Shown here: positions 8,096 to 18,086 of the stretch, in pieces | How positions within the stretch are numbered: the stretch's first letter is position 1 | Layout: the number at the start of each line of letters is the position of its first letter | Source of the DNA: Larkinella humicola | GTDB taxonomy: Bacteria > Bacteroidota > Bacteroidia > Cytophagales > Spirosomataceae | Length of the DNA stretch: 64,000 nt | Assembly (NCBI RefSeq): GCF_008727875.1 | Contig: NZ_VTWS01000001.1 | Coordinates: 806,001-870,000, forward strand | Reading direction: 5' to 3' | The notes under the pieces: model-generated | Database searches by the model: none | The model's input: the letters and a program-made list of their open reading frames with translations, nothing else | Told to the model about the DNA's origin: nothing | Translations under genes and position numbers: made by a program

Positions 8096-9568
8096 TCAAT
8101 AAGCCCTTGCAAAAACAACTCGCTGTTTCGACGGTTTTCCTGAGTAAATACAGGTTCCTTCTTCCAGCTCGGCATCCAGCGGAATACAGCGAATGGTGGC
8201 TTTGGTTTCTTCCTTGATGGCTTCTTCGGTTTCAGAAGTGCCGTCCCAGTGGGCCATCAGAAAACCGCCTTTTTCAATTTGTTCCTTAAATGCCTCATAG
8301 GTATCGACCCGGAACGTATGCTCCTGCCGGAACAGCGCGGCTTTGTTGTATATGTTGAGCTGAATCTCTTCCAGCAGATTCTGGATGTGCGCAACCAGAC
8401 CGTCGGCCGAAATGGTTTCTTTCGTTTTCAGATCCCTCCGGGCAATTTCAACGGTATTGTTTTCAAAATCCCGCATCCCCATTGCCAGCCGAACAGGCAC
8501 CCCCCGAAGTTCATATTCGGCAAACTTCCATCCCGGTTTGTTGGCGTCGCTGGTATCGTATTTAACCGAAATGCCGGCCTTCTTCAACTCCTTGATCAGC
8601 GGGTTGATTTTTTCAGACAACTGCGCCAGTTGCTCGTCGTTGCGGAAAATGGGAATAATGACCACCTGAATCGGAGCCAGTTTGGGTGGCAAAACCAGGC
8701 CGTCGTCATCCGAATGCGCCATGATCAGAGCGCCCATCAACCGGGTGCTGACGCCCCAGGAGGTTCCCCAGACGTAATCCTGCTGGTTGTCTTTGGTCAG
8801 GAATTTCACATCGAAAGCTTTGGCAAAATTCTGGCCCAAAAAATGGGATGTTCCCGCCTGCAGGGCCTTGCCGTCCTGCATCATGGCCTCGATGCAGAGC
8901 GTATCATCGGCTCCCGCAAACCGTTCGTTGGCGGTTTTGGTCCCCCGGATCACCGGCATTGCCATCCATTCTTCCGCAAACGTGGCGTAGACGTTCAGCA
9001 TTTGGGTCGTTTCTTCCATCGCTTCCCGTGCTGTGGAGTGGGCGGTGTGCCCCTCCTGCCAGAGAAATTCGGACGTTCGCAGAAAAATCCGGGTTCGCAT
9101 TTCCCAGCGAACCACATTGGCCCATTGGTTGATCAGCAATGGCAGATCCCGGTAGGACTGAATCCAGTTTTTATACGAACTCCAGATGACGGTTTCCGAG
9201 GTGGGACGCACGATCAGTTCCTCTTCCAGCTTGGCTTCCGGATCCACGATGACACCGGAACCGTCTTCCGCATTTTTCAATCGGTAATGGGTCACTACGG
9301 CACATTCTTTCGCGAAACCTTCCACATGGGAGGCTTCTTTGCTCAAAAATGACTTCGGAATGAACAATGGGAAATAGGCATTGCTGTGACCGGTTTCCTT
9401 AAACATATCGTCCAAAGCCCGCTGCATTTTCTCCCAGATCGAAAAACCGTACGGTTTGATCACCATACAGCCGCGAACTGCCGAATTTTCGGCCAGATCC
9501 GCTCTTTTAATTAACTCGTTATACCACTCGGAATAATTCTCGGAACGCGAAGGAATTGCTTTTGCCAT
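8096..9568 (-). CDS. proS: Prolyl-tRNA synthetase, archaeal/eukaryotic-like type 3
   Basis: 490 residues. Class II aminoacyl-tRNA synthetase that charges tRNA-Pro in the cytoplasm. The length, the lack of the long editing insertion found in bacterial-type ProRS, the start [19 protein letters not shown], and the extension ending in ARAY all fit the type 3 enzyme common in Bacteroidota. Class II motif regions are visible around [30 protein letters not shown] and [17 protein letters not shown]. The anticodon-binding domain starts near residue 300 ([11 protein letters not shown]). It stands alone on the minus strand; start ATG at 9568. Confidence 0.96.
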   Translation of the reverse strand: MAKAIPSRSENYSEWYNELIKRADLAENSAVRGCMVIKPYGFSIWEKMQRALDDMFKETGHSNAYFPLFIPKSFLSKEASHVEGFAKECAVVTHYRLKNAEDGSGVIVDPEAKLEEELIVRPTSETVIWSSYKNWIQSYRDLPLLINQWANVVRWEMRTRIFLRTSEFLWQEGHTAHSTAREAMEETTQMLNVYATFAEEWMAMPVIRGTKTANERFAGADDTLCIEAMMQDGKALQAGTSHFLGQNFAKAFDVKFLTKDNQQDYVWGTSWGVSTRLMGALIMAHSDDDGLVLPPKLAPIQVVIIPIFRNDEQLAQLSEKINPLIKELKKAGISVKYDTSDANKPGWKFAEYELRGVPVRLAMGMRDFENNTVEIARRDLKTKETISADGLVAHIQNLLEEIQLNIYNKAALFRQEHTFRVDTYEAFKEQIEKGGFLMAHWDGTSETEEAIKEETKATIRCIPLDAELEEGTCIYSGKPSKQRVVFARAY

Positions 9569-9640
9569 GTCGGACTAAAAATATTTTTTTGTTGCGATTA
9601 AACCATCACCTACAAATGTGGGTCTAATGTTATGTGAAGC

Positions 9641-9670
9641 TTGCAAAGATAGGTTTTTCTCCTATATTTG
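9641..9670 (+). promoter_or_regulatory. Bacteroidota promoter TTG-N19-TATATTTG
   Basis: TTG at 9641-9643 and TATATTTG at 9663-9670 with 19 bp between them, a full match to the primary sigma factor consensus of Bacteroidota. The predicted leader to ATG 9759 is about 80 nt. Confidence 0.7.
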
Positions 9671-9758
9671 TAATCAAACAGCTTATTTGTAATCAATTTG
9701 CCAAGTTCTGCGTTTTAGCAATATAATCGGTCCCTAGAACCTTTTATCAAACAACACC

Positions 9759-11072
9759 ATGAAAGTGCTTCATACCTTCAAATACCTGAGTTTACTGGCC
9801 GTGGTTGGCTTCTGGGGCTGTAGCTCCTCGAAACAGACCGCCCAGAATGCGGGTGAATTTGATGATCTCTACGGGTCTTCCTCCGATGCGGCCGTCATTT
9901 CATCGCCCCAAAAAGAGAAACGATTGGCGAGTCGCCAATCGACGCAACGGTTTAATAACGGTACGTTAAATTCCGATCCGGAGTATTACAACGAACAAAC
10001 AGCTTCTCAGTATTCCGATGATGAGTATTACAGCGAGGTTTCGGCGCGGAAGGTGACCCGGGGTATTTCGGCTGATCCAGGCTGGAATTCTGATGCTGAT
10101 TACACCAACGGCTTTGCCAACGGTTACAATACCGCCATGATGAATTCAAGCTGGAACCGCTGGGGTTGGAACAGTCCTTTCTACGGTGGGTTGAGCCTGG
10201 GTATTGGCATGGGTATGATGTCTCCCTGGGGTTTCAACCGTTTTTACAGCCCGTTCTATAGTCCATTCGGTTACAGCCCATTTGGCTACGGTGGCGGTTA
10301 TGCCTACAGCCCGTTCGGTTACGGCGGGGGTTTCTACGATTCATTCTACTCACCGTACGGCTACGGATACAACAGCTTCTACAGCCCGTACTCGTATGGC
10401 TACGGCGGTTACGGACGTAATGTGGTCGTTGTAAACAACTATAACAACATTGGAGCCAGCCGCAATGCGACGTATGGTGCTCGTGGTGGGTCAAGCCGCG
10501 ACCGTTACAACGGTGATTTTGTCAACACGCCCCGGAGTTATAACAGCAACAACGGCGGCCGTCGGTCCGGTGAGCTGAACTCAGCGAACAACAATACGTA
10601 TTATAGCCGTCCGAACACGACGGGTTCTTCCACGAGTGGCAGCTACGGAGCGGGTCGTACCAATAGCCGGGGAAGTGATTATTACTATGGAGGCTCGAAC
10701 ACCGGTGGCCGGGCCAGCGCTACTAATGCTCCGACGCCGAGCTACAGTGCTCCCAGCAACTCGGACTATTACGCAGCTCCTCGTTCCAACAGCCGGGGAA
10801 GTTACACGCCTTCTCCTTCGTCTTCGGTCAACAGCGGATCGCGGTATAGTGCGCCCCAACAAAGCTATCAATCCCCAACAGCACCAACCCGGAGCTACCA
10901 GTCCGCTCCGACGCGGTCTTATGAGGCTCCTACCCAACGCAGCTACAGCCCTCCTTCCCAGCCAAGTTACAGCGCTCCGTCGTACAACGGTGGTAGCCGG
11001 GGTGGCAGCAGTGGCGGATCGAGCGGTGGTGGTGGCTACTCAGGCGGTGGCGGATCACGGGGTCCCCGGTAA
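9759..11072 (+). CDS. Tyr/Gly/Ser-rich low-complexity lipoprotein
   Basis: 437 residues. N-terminal lipoprotein signal with lipobox near VGFWGCSSSK (Cys about 21), so probably anchored in the envelope. Residues about 145-225 are made of short repeats of the type YSPFGYGGG and FYSPYGYGY. Residues about 235-437 are dominated by S, G, N, R and Y and end in GGGGYSGGGGSRGPR. Related Cytophagales proteins are sometimes named vitellogenin II, a label without functional support. The composition suggests an extended or phase-separating surface or matrix protein, which is inference. It has a strong promoter and is followed by a good terminator, so it is monocistronic. Confidence 0.8.
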   Translation: MKVLHTFKYLSLLAVVGFWGCSSSKQTAQNAGEFDDLYGSSSDAAVISSPQKEKRLASRQSTQRFNNGTLNSDPEYYNEQTASQYSDDEYYSEVSARKVTRGISADPGWNSDADYTNGFANGYNTAMMNSSWNRWGWNSPFYGGLSLGIGMGMMSPWGFNRFYSPFYSPFGYSPFGYGGGYAYSPFGYGGGFYDSFYSPYGYGYNSFYSPYSYGYGGYGRNVVVVNNYNNIGASRNATYGARGGSSRDRYNGDFVNTPRSYNSNNGGRRSGELNSANNNTYYSRPNTTGSSTSGSYGAGRTNSRGSDYYYGGSNTGGRASATNAPTPSYSAPSNSDYYAAPRSNSRGSYTPSPSSSVNSGSRYSAPQQSYQSPTAPTRSYQSAPTRSYEAPTQRSYSPPSQPSYSAPSYNGGSRGGSSGGSSGGGGYSGGGGSRGPR

Positions 11073-11114
11073 TTCTGAACTCATTCCGCACGCTTAGCCG
11101 TGGTAATAGAAAAT

Positions 11115-11150
11115 AAAAAGCCCGTCGATGGTACATTCGACGGGCTTTTT
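11115..11150 (+). terminator. Rho-independent terminator after the Tyr/Gly-rich lipoprotein
   Basis: Perfect 14-nt arms, AAAAAGCCCGTCGA and its complement, around an 8-nt loop, ending in a run of five T. The symmetric A/T flanks could let it act in both directions. Confidence 0.85.
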
Positions 11151-11306
11151 CGTTGTATAATCGTATCGAAATGGAATGCAAATGCAACCCTCAGGTGTTT
11201 TTTAGGGTTGTTTTTAAACCAAACGACTCTACAACGCATCTATAGTTGAAAAGTCGTATTTCATACAAGTCCGGAACCTGGTTTTCACTTTTAGCACACA
11301 ACCTTT

Positions 11307-12854
11307 ATGAAAAATAGTATCTGCATCGTGGGCTTGCTCCTGTACGCAGGCACAGCCTGGAGCCAGGCTGATATTTACGCTGGCGACGCGTTTCGGTATT
11401 CAGAACTAACCCAAACCGGAACCGCCCGGATGCGCGGTTTGGGCGGCAATCATGTCAGCATTGGTGGTGATGCCAGCTCGACCTTCGGCAATCCGGCTGG
11501 TCTGGGTTTCTACAATCGCTCCGAAATCACGTTTAGCCCGTCGTTCAACATCCTGAATGCCCAGTCGACCTACATCGGCACGCAAACTACTAATACCAAA
11601 ACGACGCCCAACATCAGTCAGTTTGGGGTGGTATTGGCTGGCAACAAGCAAAATGAAAACCGGCGGTGGCGCCGGACGGCCCTGGGAATTACATACAATC
11701 GTCAGGTCAGTTTGAGCAACAGTTTTGAATTTCAGGCGCGTAACAACCGCAGTTCCATTGTCGATTCCTACATCGTCGATGCCAACAACCGGAACCTGAC
11801 CGGTACGCAGATCAACAACCAATATGACGGTAATACGAACGAAGCCAACTTTGCCTCTGCGGCTGCGTATCAGCTTTTTTTGATCAATGGGACCCCTTCT
11901 TCCACCAATCCCAACGAGTCCGGCCCACCGTATTTTCGCTACGACGCCACTGCGCCGACCCAGCAACTGAACACGTTTACCTCGTCGGGAGCTAATTCGC
12001 AGTGGACAATCGGATACGCCGGAAATCTGGACGATAAATTATACATCGGAGCCTCCCTTGGTCTTAGTCGGCTGCGGTATGATTTCGAAAATGTGTATCG
12101 TGAAACCGTCATCGGCGGTGCCGTATTGGACAATTACAGCCAGATTGACAATTTCTCCGTTACCGGAAACGGCATTAATTTCTCATTGGGGCTTATCTAC
12201 AAGCCGGATCGCAACCTGCAACTGGGAGCCTCGCTGACCACGCCAACTTTCACCAGCGTCAAAGAATCGTTCGAGCAAACGCTTCGGGCCGTCGCCAGAG
12301 ATCCCAACCTGCCCCTCGACCGGAATGAAGTTTTTGTAACACCCAATAATTTTGATTACTCACTGACCACACCATTCCGGGCATCCGGTGGACTGACCTA
12401 CTTCCTGGGTTCGGGAAAAATCGGGTTCATCACGGCAACCGCTGACTACGTAGGGTATTCGGGCATGCGCGTTACCACCAACGTCTACGATGCGCAGGAC
12501 AACAATGCCTTTAAGAACGATGTCAAAAGAGAGGTTCAGAACACGTACCAGAATGTGGTAAATCTACGGGCCGGTGCCGAAATTCGGGCGGGTTTGCTGC
12601 GAATCCGGGGCGGTGTGGCCTATCTGCCCGACCCTTACAAGGAACAGTTGAATAACATCGACCGCAGTCGGTTATTGGTATCCGGAGGTCTTGGTTTTCG
12701 GACAGACCGTTTCTTTTTGGATGGCAGCGCCAGCTATAATACGTTTAAATCGGCCTATACGCCGTATACCTTACCCAACACCTCGGATTTTGCATCCGCT
12801 CAAATCGACTCCAAGTTGACGACAATTACCCTGACAGCCGGGGTATTTTTCTGA
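11307..12854 (+). CDS. FadL/OmpP1-like outer membrane transport protein
   Basis: 515 residues with a signal peptide ending near AWSQ (residue 20). The start of the mature protein, with RMRGLGGNHVSIGGDASSTF followed by NPAGLGFY, is the N-terminal hatch signature of the OmpP1/FadL/TodX family, which takes up hydrophobic compounds through a 14-strand barrel. Downstream, repeated amphipathic strands and a C-terminal aromatic residue (TLTAGVFF) support a barrel. Relatives in Bacteroidota are sometimes labelled hemin receptor, without evidence here for haem. Monocistronic, followed by a perfect hairpin. Confidence 0.82.
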   Translation: MKNSICIVGLLLYAGTAWSQADIYAGDAFRYSELTQTGTARMRGLGGNHVSIGGDASSTFGNPAGLGFYNRSEITFSPSFNILNAQSTYIGTQTTNTKTTPNISQFGVVLAGNKQNENRRWRRTALGITYNRQVSLSNSFEFQARNNRSSIVDSYIVDANNRNLTGTQINNQYDGNTNEANFASAAAYQLFLINGTPSSTNPNESGPPYFRYDATAPTQQLNTFTSSGANSQWTIGYAGNLDDKLYIGASLGLSRLRYDFENVYRETVIGGAVLDNYSQIDNFSVTGNGINFSLGLIYKPDRNLQLGASLTTPTFTSVKESFEQTLRAVARDPNLPLDRNEVFVTPNNFDYSLTTPFRASGGLTYFLGSGKIGFITATADYVGYSGMRVTTNVYDAQDNNAFKNDVKREVQNTYQNVVNLRAGAEIRAGLLRIRGGVAYLPDPYKEQLNNIDRSRLLVSGGLGFRTDRFFLDGSASYNTFKSAYTPYTLPNTSDFASAQIDSKLTTITLTAGVFF

Positions 12855-12870
12855 GATCACGTACCTGTTC

Positions 12871-12908
12871 ATGCAAAGAGCTTCCCGGTTTCGGGAAGCT
12901 CTTTGCAT
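12871..12908 (+). terminator. Perfect 17-bp hairpin after the FadL-like gene
   Basis: Arms 12871-12887 and 12892-12908 are perfectly complementary with a GTTT loop. There is no T run after the stem on either strand, so it could be a Rho-independent terminator of weak type or an RNA stability element. Confidence 0.65.
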
Positions 12909-13099
12909 GTAATTACACGTTCGAATTTTAAGTATTTCCCGTTAGTATGCGTTTTTTAACAAGCCAATTAATCACAACCAGAACAATTTTAGCCCGCTTG
13001 AGTTAAGTAGTATAATTAGCCTTACTGAGTAGCTGGTGCGAAGAATAGGAATGGGGCAACTGGCTACAAATCTAAGTATTCAATCACCTTACTTTTCTT

Positions 13100-13669
13100 A
13101 TGTGCCTTTTGAAAAAGCCTTTTACTACCCCTTGTGAAACGGATCTGATTGAAGGTCTTAAAATGCACAGCCGCATTGCTTTCAGCGAACTTTACGACCG
13201 GTATGCGGCTACGCTACTCGGTGTAATTACCAAAATCGTTAAGAACGAAACAGAAGCAGAAGATTTGTTGCAGGATACCTTCGTCAAAGTGTGGAAAAAC
13301 ATCCATCGGCACGATCCAGCCAAAGGGCGACTTTTCACCTGGCTTCTCAACGTTACCCGAAACACCGCCTTAGATTACCTGCGGGCCAACAAAAAAGCTC
13401 CGCAAGTTGAAATTCCACTGGATGGCTATTTACCGGGTATGAGCGCAACGCTGAATAATGTGGGTTACATCGGATTCAGTGATGCAGTAAACACGACCCT
13501 CGATCCCAAGCATTGGCAAATTATTGAACTCGTCTACTTTCAGGGCTACACCCAGCAGGAAGTTTCCGAACACCTTAATCTACCTCTGGGAACAGTAAAA
13601 ACCTGGACCCGCATCGCCCTCATTCAGCTTCGGCAGACGTTTCGGCGGGACCAGTTCGCGTTTCAGTAA
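13100..13669 (+). CDS. ECF-type RNA polymerase sigma factor, orphan
   Basis: 189 residues. Sigma region 2 spans AFSELYDRYAATLLGVITKI to TWLLNVTRNTALDYLR (about residues 24-95) with the DLLQDTFVKVW core. Region 4 has a helix-turn-helix in YTQQEVSEHLNLPLGTVKTW (about 150-170). Most such sigma factors are followed by an anti-sigma gene; here the next gene is the convergent RND transporter, whose stop codon is 1 bp away, and no anti-sigma is near upstream either. The regulon is unknown. Its 245-bp upstream region shows no clear TAnnTTTG element. Confidence 0.9.
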   Translation: MCLLKKPFTTPCETDLIEGLKMHSRIAFSELYDRYAATLLGVITKIVKNETEAEDLLQDTFVKVWKNIHRHDPAKGRLFTWLLNVTRNTALDYLRANKKAPQVEIPLDGYLPGMSATLNNVGYIGFSDAVNTTLDPKHWQIIELVYFQGYTQQEVSEHLNLPLGTVKTWTRIALIQLRQTFRRDQFAFQ

Positions 13670-13670
13670 G

Positions 13671-16600
13671 TTAAAGGTTTACTCCGTCGTTTTCCTGAAG
13701 CTGCAACGCTGGCTTTTTCGCCATCTCCTTCAGCTCTGCCAGTTTCTTCTTCCCATAAGCCACCCGGGTAATGGTTACAAACAGAACCGGCACCACGAAA
13801 ATAGCCAGTGACGTGGCAGCTAACATCCCTCCGAAAACCGTCCACCCAATGGTTTTCCGCGCTACGGCACCGGCCCCACTGGCAAACACCAACGGTAATA
13901 CACCCAGAATAAACGCCAGCGATGTCATAATAATGGGACGAAGCCGCAGCTTGACGGCGTCAAGCGTTGCCTCCAGTAAATCCACTCCCTTGTCGACACG
14001 CTCCTTCGCAAACTCCACAATCAGAATGGCGTTTTTGGCCGCCAGACCAATCAGGGTAATCAACCCAATTTGGGCATACACGTTGTTACTCAGGTATGGA
14101 ATCAGGGTCAGAGTCAGAATGGCACCGAAAGCCCCAATGGGAACCGACAAGAGGACCGCGAAGGGAACCGACCAGCTTTCATAGAGCGCAGCCAAAAACA
14201 AAAACACAAAGAGAATCGACAAACCGAATATATACACCGTACTGGAGCCCGAACTGATTTCTTCGCGACTCAGACCGGAAAAGTCATAGCCATAGCCAGC
14301 GGGAAGAACTTTGTCGGCCACCTCGCGCAGTGCATCGATGGCCTGCCCACTGCTGTAGCCCGGTTTTGGACTTCCGTTGATTTCGACGGAGCGGAACAGG
14401 TTGTAGTGCGAAATCAGGGGCGCATTTTCAATGACCTCAGTTTTGATGACCGTACTGAGTGGCACCATGGCTCCGGCACGATTGCGGACGAAATACCGGT
14501 TCAGTTGTTGAATATCAGCGCGGTAGGCCGTATCCGCCTGCGCCACCACCCGGAATTTCCGGCCATAAACGATGAAGTCGTTGACGTAAACACTTCCCAG
14601 GTAGGTCTGCATGGTCGTGTAAACTTCACTGACGTTAATACCCAGTTTCTTGCATTTTTCCCGGTCCACATCCACCCGGAAAGCCGGTGTTTTGGACGTA
14701 AAGTAGGTAAAAGCCCGGGCGATTTCCGGTCGATTGTTCACTTCCGCAACAAACGTCTGTACCACTTTATCAAACGCCCGAACGTCGTCTGTACTTTCGC
14801 GCTGCTCGATTTCAAACGTAAAACCGGCGGTTTGTCCAAGACCGGGAATGGCCGGGGGCGGAATAACGACGACACTGGCTTCTTTAATGCTAGACAGGGC
14901 TCGTTGCAGTTTCACCACCACCGAGTCGATCTGGACCGATTTGTCTTTCCGTTCATCCCAGGGTTTTAACTGGGTAAAAACCGTTCCACTGTTCGATTTA
15001 CTGGAAAACGTGACGGCATTCAAACCACCCAGCGCGGAAAAGTGAGCGACATACGGCTGTTGTTTCAAAATGCCCATCACCCGGTTCAGCACGTCCAGAC
15101 TACGGGTGGTGGAAGCGGCCTCCGGAATTTCGTAGGTAATGATCACGCGCCCTTCGTCCTCCGTCGGGATAAAACCGGTCGGTTTGCTTTTGAAGAGGAA
15201 ACCGGTTCCAACAAACAGGCAGGCCAACAGGACCAGCACCAGTGGTGATACTTTGATCAGCCGGTTGACGCCCCCGCCATACGCACTGCTCGTGCGGTCG
15301 AACCACTTGTTAAACCGGAAGAAAAACCAGTTCAGTCCCTTCGATTTCTCGTTCATCTCCGTGGGTTTCAGCATCAGCGCGCACAAGGCCGGCGTTAGTG
15401 AAAGAGCGACAAAAGCGGAGATCAGTACCGAAACTGCAATCGTAATGGCAAACTGCTGGTACAATCGCCCCACGATTCCGGGTATGAATCCAACCGGCAC
15501 AAACACCGCAGCCAGAATGAGAGCAATGGCCACAACCGGTCCCGAAATGTCCCGCATGGCCTTTCGGGTGGCTTCTTTGGCCGATATTTTTTCTGTATCA
15601 ATGTAGTGCTGCACGGCCTCGACCACCACAATGGCATCATCCACCACAATCCCGATGGCCAGAACGAAGCCAAACATCGTCAGGGTGTTGATCGTGAAAC
15701 CAAGCGGAATAAAAAAGGCGAAGGTCCCCAGAATCGAAACCGGGATGGCCAACACCGGAATCAGGGTTGCCCGCCAGTTTTGCAGGAACAGAAAGACCAC
15801 AATCGTAACCAGAACCAGCGCTTCCACCAGCGTCTTGACCACTTCATCGACGGAAACCTGCACCACCGAAACCGACTCGAAAGGCACCACGTAATCGATG
15901 TCTTTGGGGAACGATTTCTTCAGTTCATCCATAGCGGCATACACACCCTTGGCCGTGGAAAGGGCGTTGCTGCCGGGCAATTGGTAGAGCAAGAGGTAAG
16001 CCGCCCGGTTGCCGTCGACGAAGGAATTGCTGACGTAACTGAACTTCCCTAACTGAACGCGGGCTACATCTTTCAGGTAGACGATAGAGCCGGTTTCGGG
16101 CTTGCTGCGCACGACGATATTCCGAAAATCTTCTTCTTTGCTGAGTCGGCTGTTCGTAAAAACCGTATATTCAAACGCCTGTGACGATTGCTGGGGCGGG
16201 GCACCAACGGACCCGGCCGCCACCTGAAGGTTTTGCTCCTGCAAAGCCGCCACCACATCGCCGGGCGTCATGCCCAACTGCGCAATTTTGTCCGGTTGCA
16301 GCCAGATTCGCATACTAAAGTCATCTGCGCGGGAAAAAATATCGCCGACGCCTTCCACCCGCAGCAGCGCATCCCGAATAAAAATATTGGCGTAGTTATC
16401 CAGAAAAGAAACGCCGTGGGTTTTGTTGGGCGAGTAGATTGCTACCAGCATGAACAAACTCGGATTCCGCTTGCGAACAGTCAAGCCAAGCCGCGTTACT
16501 TCCGAAGGCAATTGCGGCTGGGCAATGCCAACCCGGTTTTGGACGTCGAGCGCGGCAATGTTCACATCCGTTCCGACGTCGAACGTTACGTTCATCGTCA

Positions 16601-16865
16601 TCCGGCCGTCACTGGTGCTGTTGCTTTGCAGATACAACATGTTGGGCGTTCCGTTGACCTGCGTTTCGATGGGAGTCGCCACAGTTTGTTCCACCGTCTG
16701 GGCATCGGCACCGGTGTAGGTTCCCGTCACCTGCACCACCGGAGGGGTAATGTCCGGGTATTGCCCAACCGGAAGTTCCAGAATAGCCAATATTCCCAAT
16801 AAGACAATGACAATGGAAATAACGATGGCCATCACAGGCCGGTTGATGAACGTATTGGCAAACAT
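13671..16865 (-). CDS. RND efflux transporter, HAE1 (AcrB/MexB-like) family
   Basis: 1064 residues, the usual length for the inner-membrane pump of a tripartite multidrug efflux system driven by protons. The N-terminus MFANTFINRPVMAIVISIVI and ELPVGQYPDITPP are family signatures. The proton-relay residues are present: the Asp pair in AIGIVVDDAIVVVE and the Lys in AAKNAILIVEFA. Twelve membrane helices in two repeats are apparent. Last gene of the operon TolC-adaptor-pump, 12 bp after the adaptor gene. Substrates cannot be read from sequence. Confidence 0.95.
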   Translation of the reverse strand: MFANTFINRPVMAIVISIVIVLLGILAILELPVGQYPDITPPVVQVTGTYTGADAQTVEQTVATPIETQVNGTPNMLYLQSNSTSDGRMTMNVTFDVGTDVNIAALDVQNRVGIAQPQLPSEVTRLGLTVRKRNPSLFMLVAIYSPNKTHGVSFLDNYANIFIRDALLRVEGVGDIFSRADDFSMRIWLQPDKIAQLGMTPGDVVAALQEQNLQVAAGSVGAPPQQSSQAFEYTVFTNSRLSKEEDFRNIVVRSKPETGSIVYLKDVARVQLGKFSYVSNSFVDGNRAAYLLLYQLPGSNALSTAKGVYAAMDELKKSFPKDIDYVVPFESVSVVQVSVDEVVKTLVEALVLVTIVVFLFLQNWRATLIPVLAIPVSILGTFAFFIPLGFTINTLTMFGFVLAIGIVVDDAIVVVEAVQHYIDTEKISAKEATRKAMRDISGPVVAIALILAAVFVPVGFIPGIVGRLYQQFAITIAVSVLISAFVALSLTPALCALMLKPTEMNEKSKGLNWFFFRFNKWFDRTSSAYGGGVNRLIKVSPLVLVLLACLFVGTGFLFKSKPTGFIPTEDEGRVIITYEIPEAASTTRSLDVLNRVMGILKQQPYVAHFSALGGLNAVTFSSKSNSGTVFTQLKPWDERKDKSVQIDSVVVKLQRALSSIKEASVVVIPPPAIPGLGQTAGFTFEIEQRESTDDVRAFDKVVQTFVAEVNNRPEIARAFTYFTSKTPAFRVDVDREKCKKLGINVSEVYTTMQTYLGSVYVNDFIVYGRKFRVVAQADTAYRADIQQLNRYFVRNRAGAMVPLSTVIKTEVIENAPLISHYNLFRSVEINGSPKPGYSSGQAIDALREVADKVLPAGYGYDFSGLSREEISSGSSTVYIFGLSILFVFLFLAALYESWSVPFAVLLSVPIGAFGAILTLTLIPYLSNNVYAQIGLITLIGLAAKNAILIVEFAKERVDKGVDLLEATLDAVKLRLRPIIMTSLAFILGVLPLVFASGAGAVARKTIGWTVFGGMLAATSLAIFVVPVLFVTITRVAYGKKKLAELKEMAKKPALQLQENDGVNL

Positions 16866-16877
16866 GTTTAAAGCTGA

Positions 16878-18074
16878 TTAACGGGTTTGACCGGGTGTTG
16901 TAGATGCCGACGCGGGGGCCTGCGCAACGGCAGCAGAATCACCCACGACTTTGACAACCGCCCCTTCCCGCAGTTTCTGAATTCCTTCTGTCACAATTTT
17001 ATCACCTGCACGAATTCCGTCTTTGACAACGATGTTGGCTCCAATGCGGTTGCCCAGCGAAACTTTCCGTTGAGACACCTTGCTGCTGTCGCCGACCACA
17101 TACACAAAATACTCGCTCATCTGCTCCGTCACCGCTTTATACGGTATCAATAGCCGCTGGCCCGAGTCACTGTTCAGAACCCGGAGGTTGCCGTTCATGC
17201 CCGATTTGAGTAGTTTCTGTTTGTTGGCGAAAAACAAACGCACTTTCAAGGTTCCGGTCTGCGGATCAATGGCCCGGTCGATGATTCCGATTTTCCCCGC
17301 AGCCTGATACGGAGTTCCGTCGGGTAGCACAAAAACGAAGGTTGAGTCGGTCACGTTCCTGTTTTGAAAACGCACGAAACGGGCAATGTCGGTTTCATCG
17401 ACCGAAATATCGACGGCAATCGGATCATCGGACGAAATGGTGTTCAGCAGGGTTTGCCCCGGCGAAACGGCGGCTCCCAGTTTCACCTGCGAAATGCCGA
17501 TGGTTCCGGTCAGGGGTGCTTTGATAGTCGAATAATTCAGGTTGGTAGAAACCCGCGAGACATTGGCCCGGGCAGCCGCCACCTGCATTTTAGCCGATTC
17601 GAGGGATGCTTCCGCATTGTCGACCACCTGCCGGGCAATAGCGTCTTGTTTTGCCAACGTGTTGTAGCGATCCGCATCTTTCTGCGCCCGGTTCAGGTTG
17701 GCCAAAGCCACATTGACGTTGGCAACAGCTTCATCATAATTGGCCTGGTATTGCTGTTTGTCGATTTCGTAGAGTTTCTGCCCCCGCGTAACGACCTGCC
17801 CTTCCGTGAAGAAAACACCGGTAATGTACCCCGTAATTTGCGGATAGATTTCCACCTGGTTGAGCGGGGTTACCGTTGCCGGATACTCGTCGTAATACGT
17901 GGCGGTTCCCTGACTGGCGACGGCTACAGCAACGGCTGTTGGCGGAGGTGGCCCCTGCTGGGCTTGTTTTTTATCGCCCCCGCAGGCCGTCAAAAAAACC
18001 AGCAAAACAACGGGTATGGAAAACGGGAGTAAGCGCCTGTTCATTCGAAATGATAGATAAAGACTGCGTTTCAT
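16878..18074 (-). CDS. RND efflux periplasmic adaptor (membrane fusion protein)
   Basis: 398 residues from ATG 18074; an ATG at 18044 would give a more typical lipoprotein signal, MNRRLLPFSIPVVLLVFLTAC, with Cys at the lipobox, and is as likely. The body shows the adaptor layout: barrel-sandwich strand VEIYPQITGYITGVFFTEGQ, an alpha hairpin (about residues 100-180), a second barrel-sandwich strand TIKAPLTGTIGISQV, and the beta-barrel and membrane-proximal parts. It links the pump to TolC across the periplasm. C-terminal Ala/Pro/Ser tail. It lies 12 bp downstream of tolC-like and 12 bp upstream of the pump. Confidence 0.93.
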   Translation of the reverse strand: MKRSLYLSFRMNRRLLPFSIPVVLLVFLTACGGDKKQAQQGPPPPTAVAVAVASQGTATYYDEYPATVTPLNQVEIYPQITGYITGVFFTEGQVVTRGQKLYEIDKQQYQANYDEAVANVNVALANLNRAQKDADRYNTLAKQDAIARQVVDNAEASLESAKMQVAAARANVSRVSTNLNYSTIKAPLTGTIGISQVKLGAAVSPGQTLLNTISSDDPIAVDISVDETDIARFVRFQNRNVTDSTFVFVLPDGTPYQAAGKIGIIDRAIDPQTGTLKVRLFFANKQKLLKSGMNGNLRVLNSDSGQRLLIPYKAVTEQMSEYFVYVVGDSSKVSQRKVSLGNRIGANIVVKDGIRAGDKIVTEGIQKLREGAVVKVVGDSAAVAQAPASASTTPGQTR

Positions 18075-18086
18075 AGTTTCTGATTA

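Noticed and set aside
8249-9352. 367-codon frame on the plus strand across proS
   Set aside because: Antisense shadow of prolyl-tRNA synthetase.
14070-14969. 299-codon frame opposite the RND pump
   Set aside because: Shadow of a complete 1064-residue transporter.
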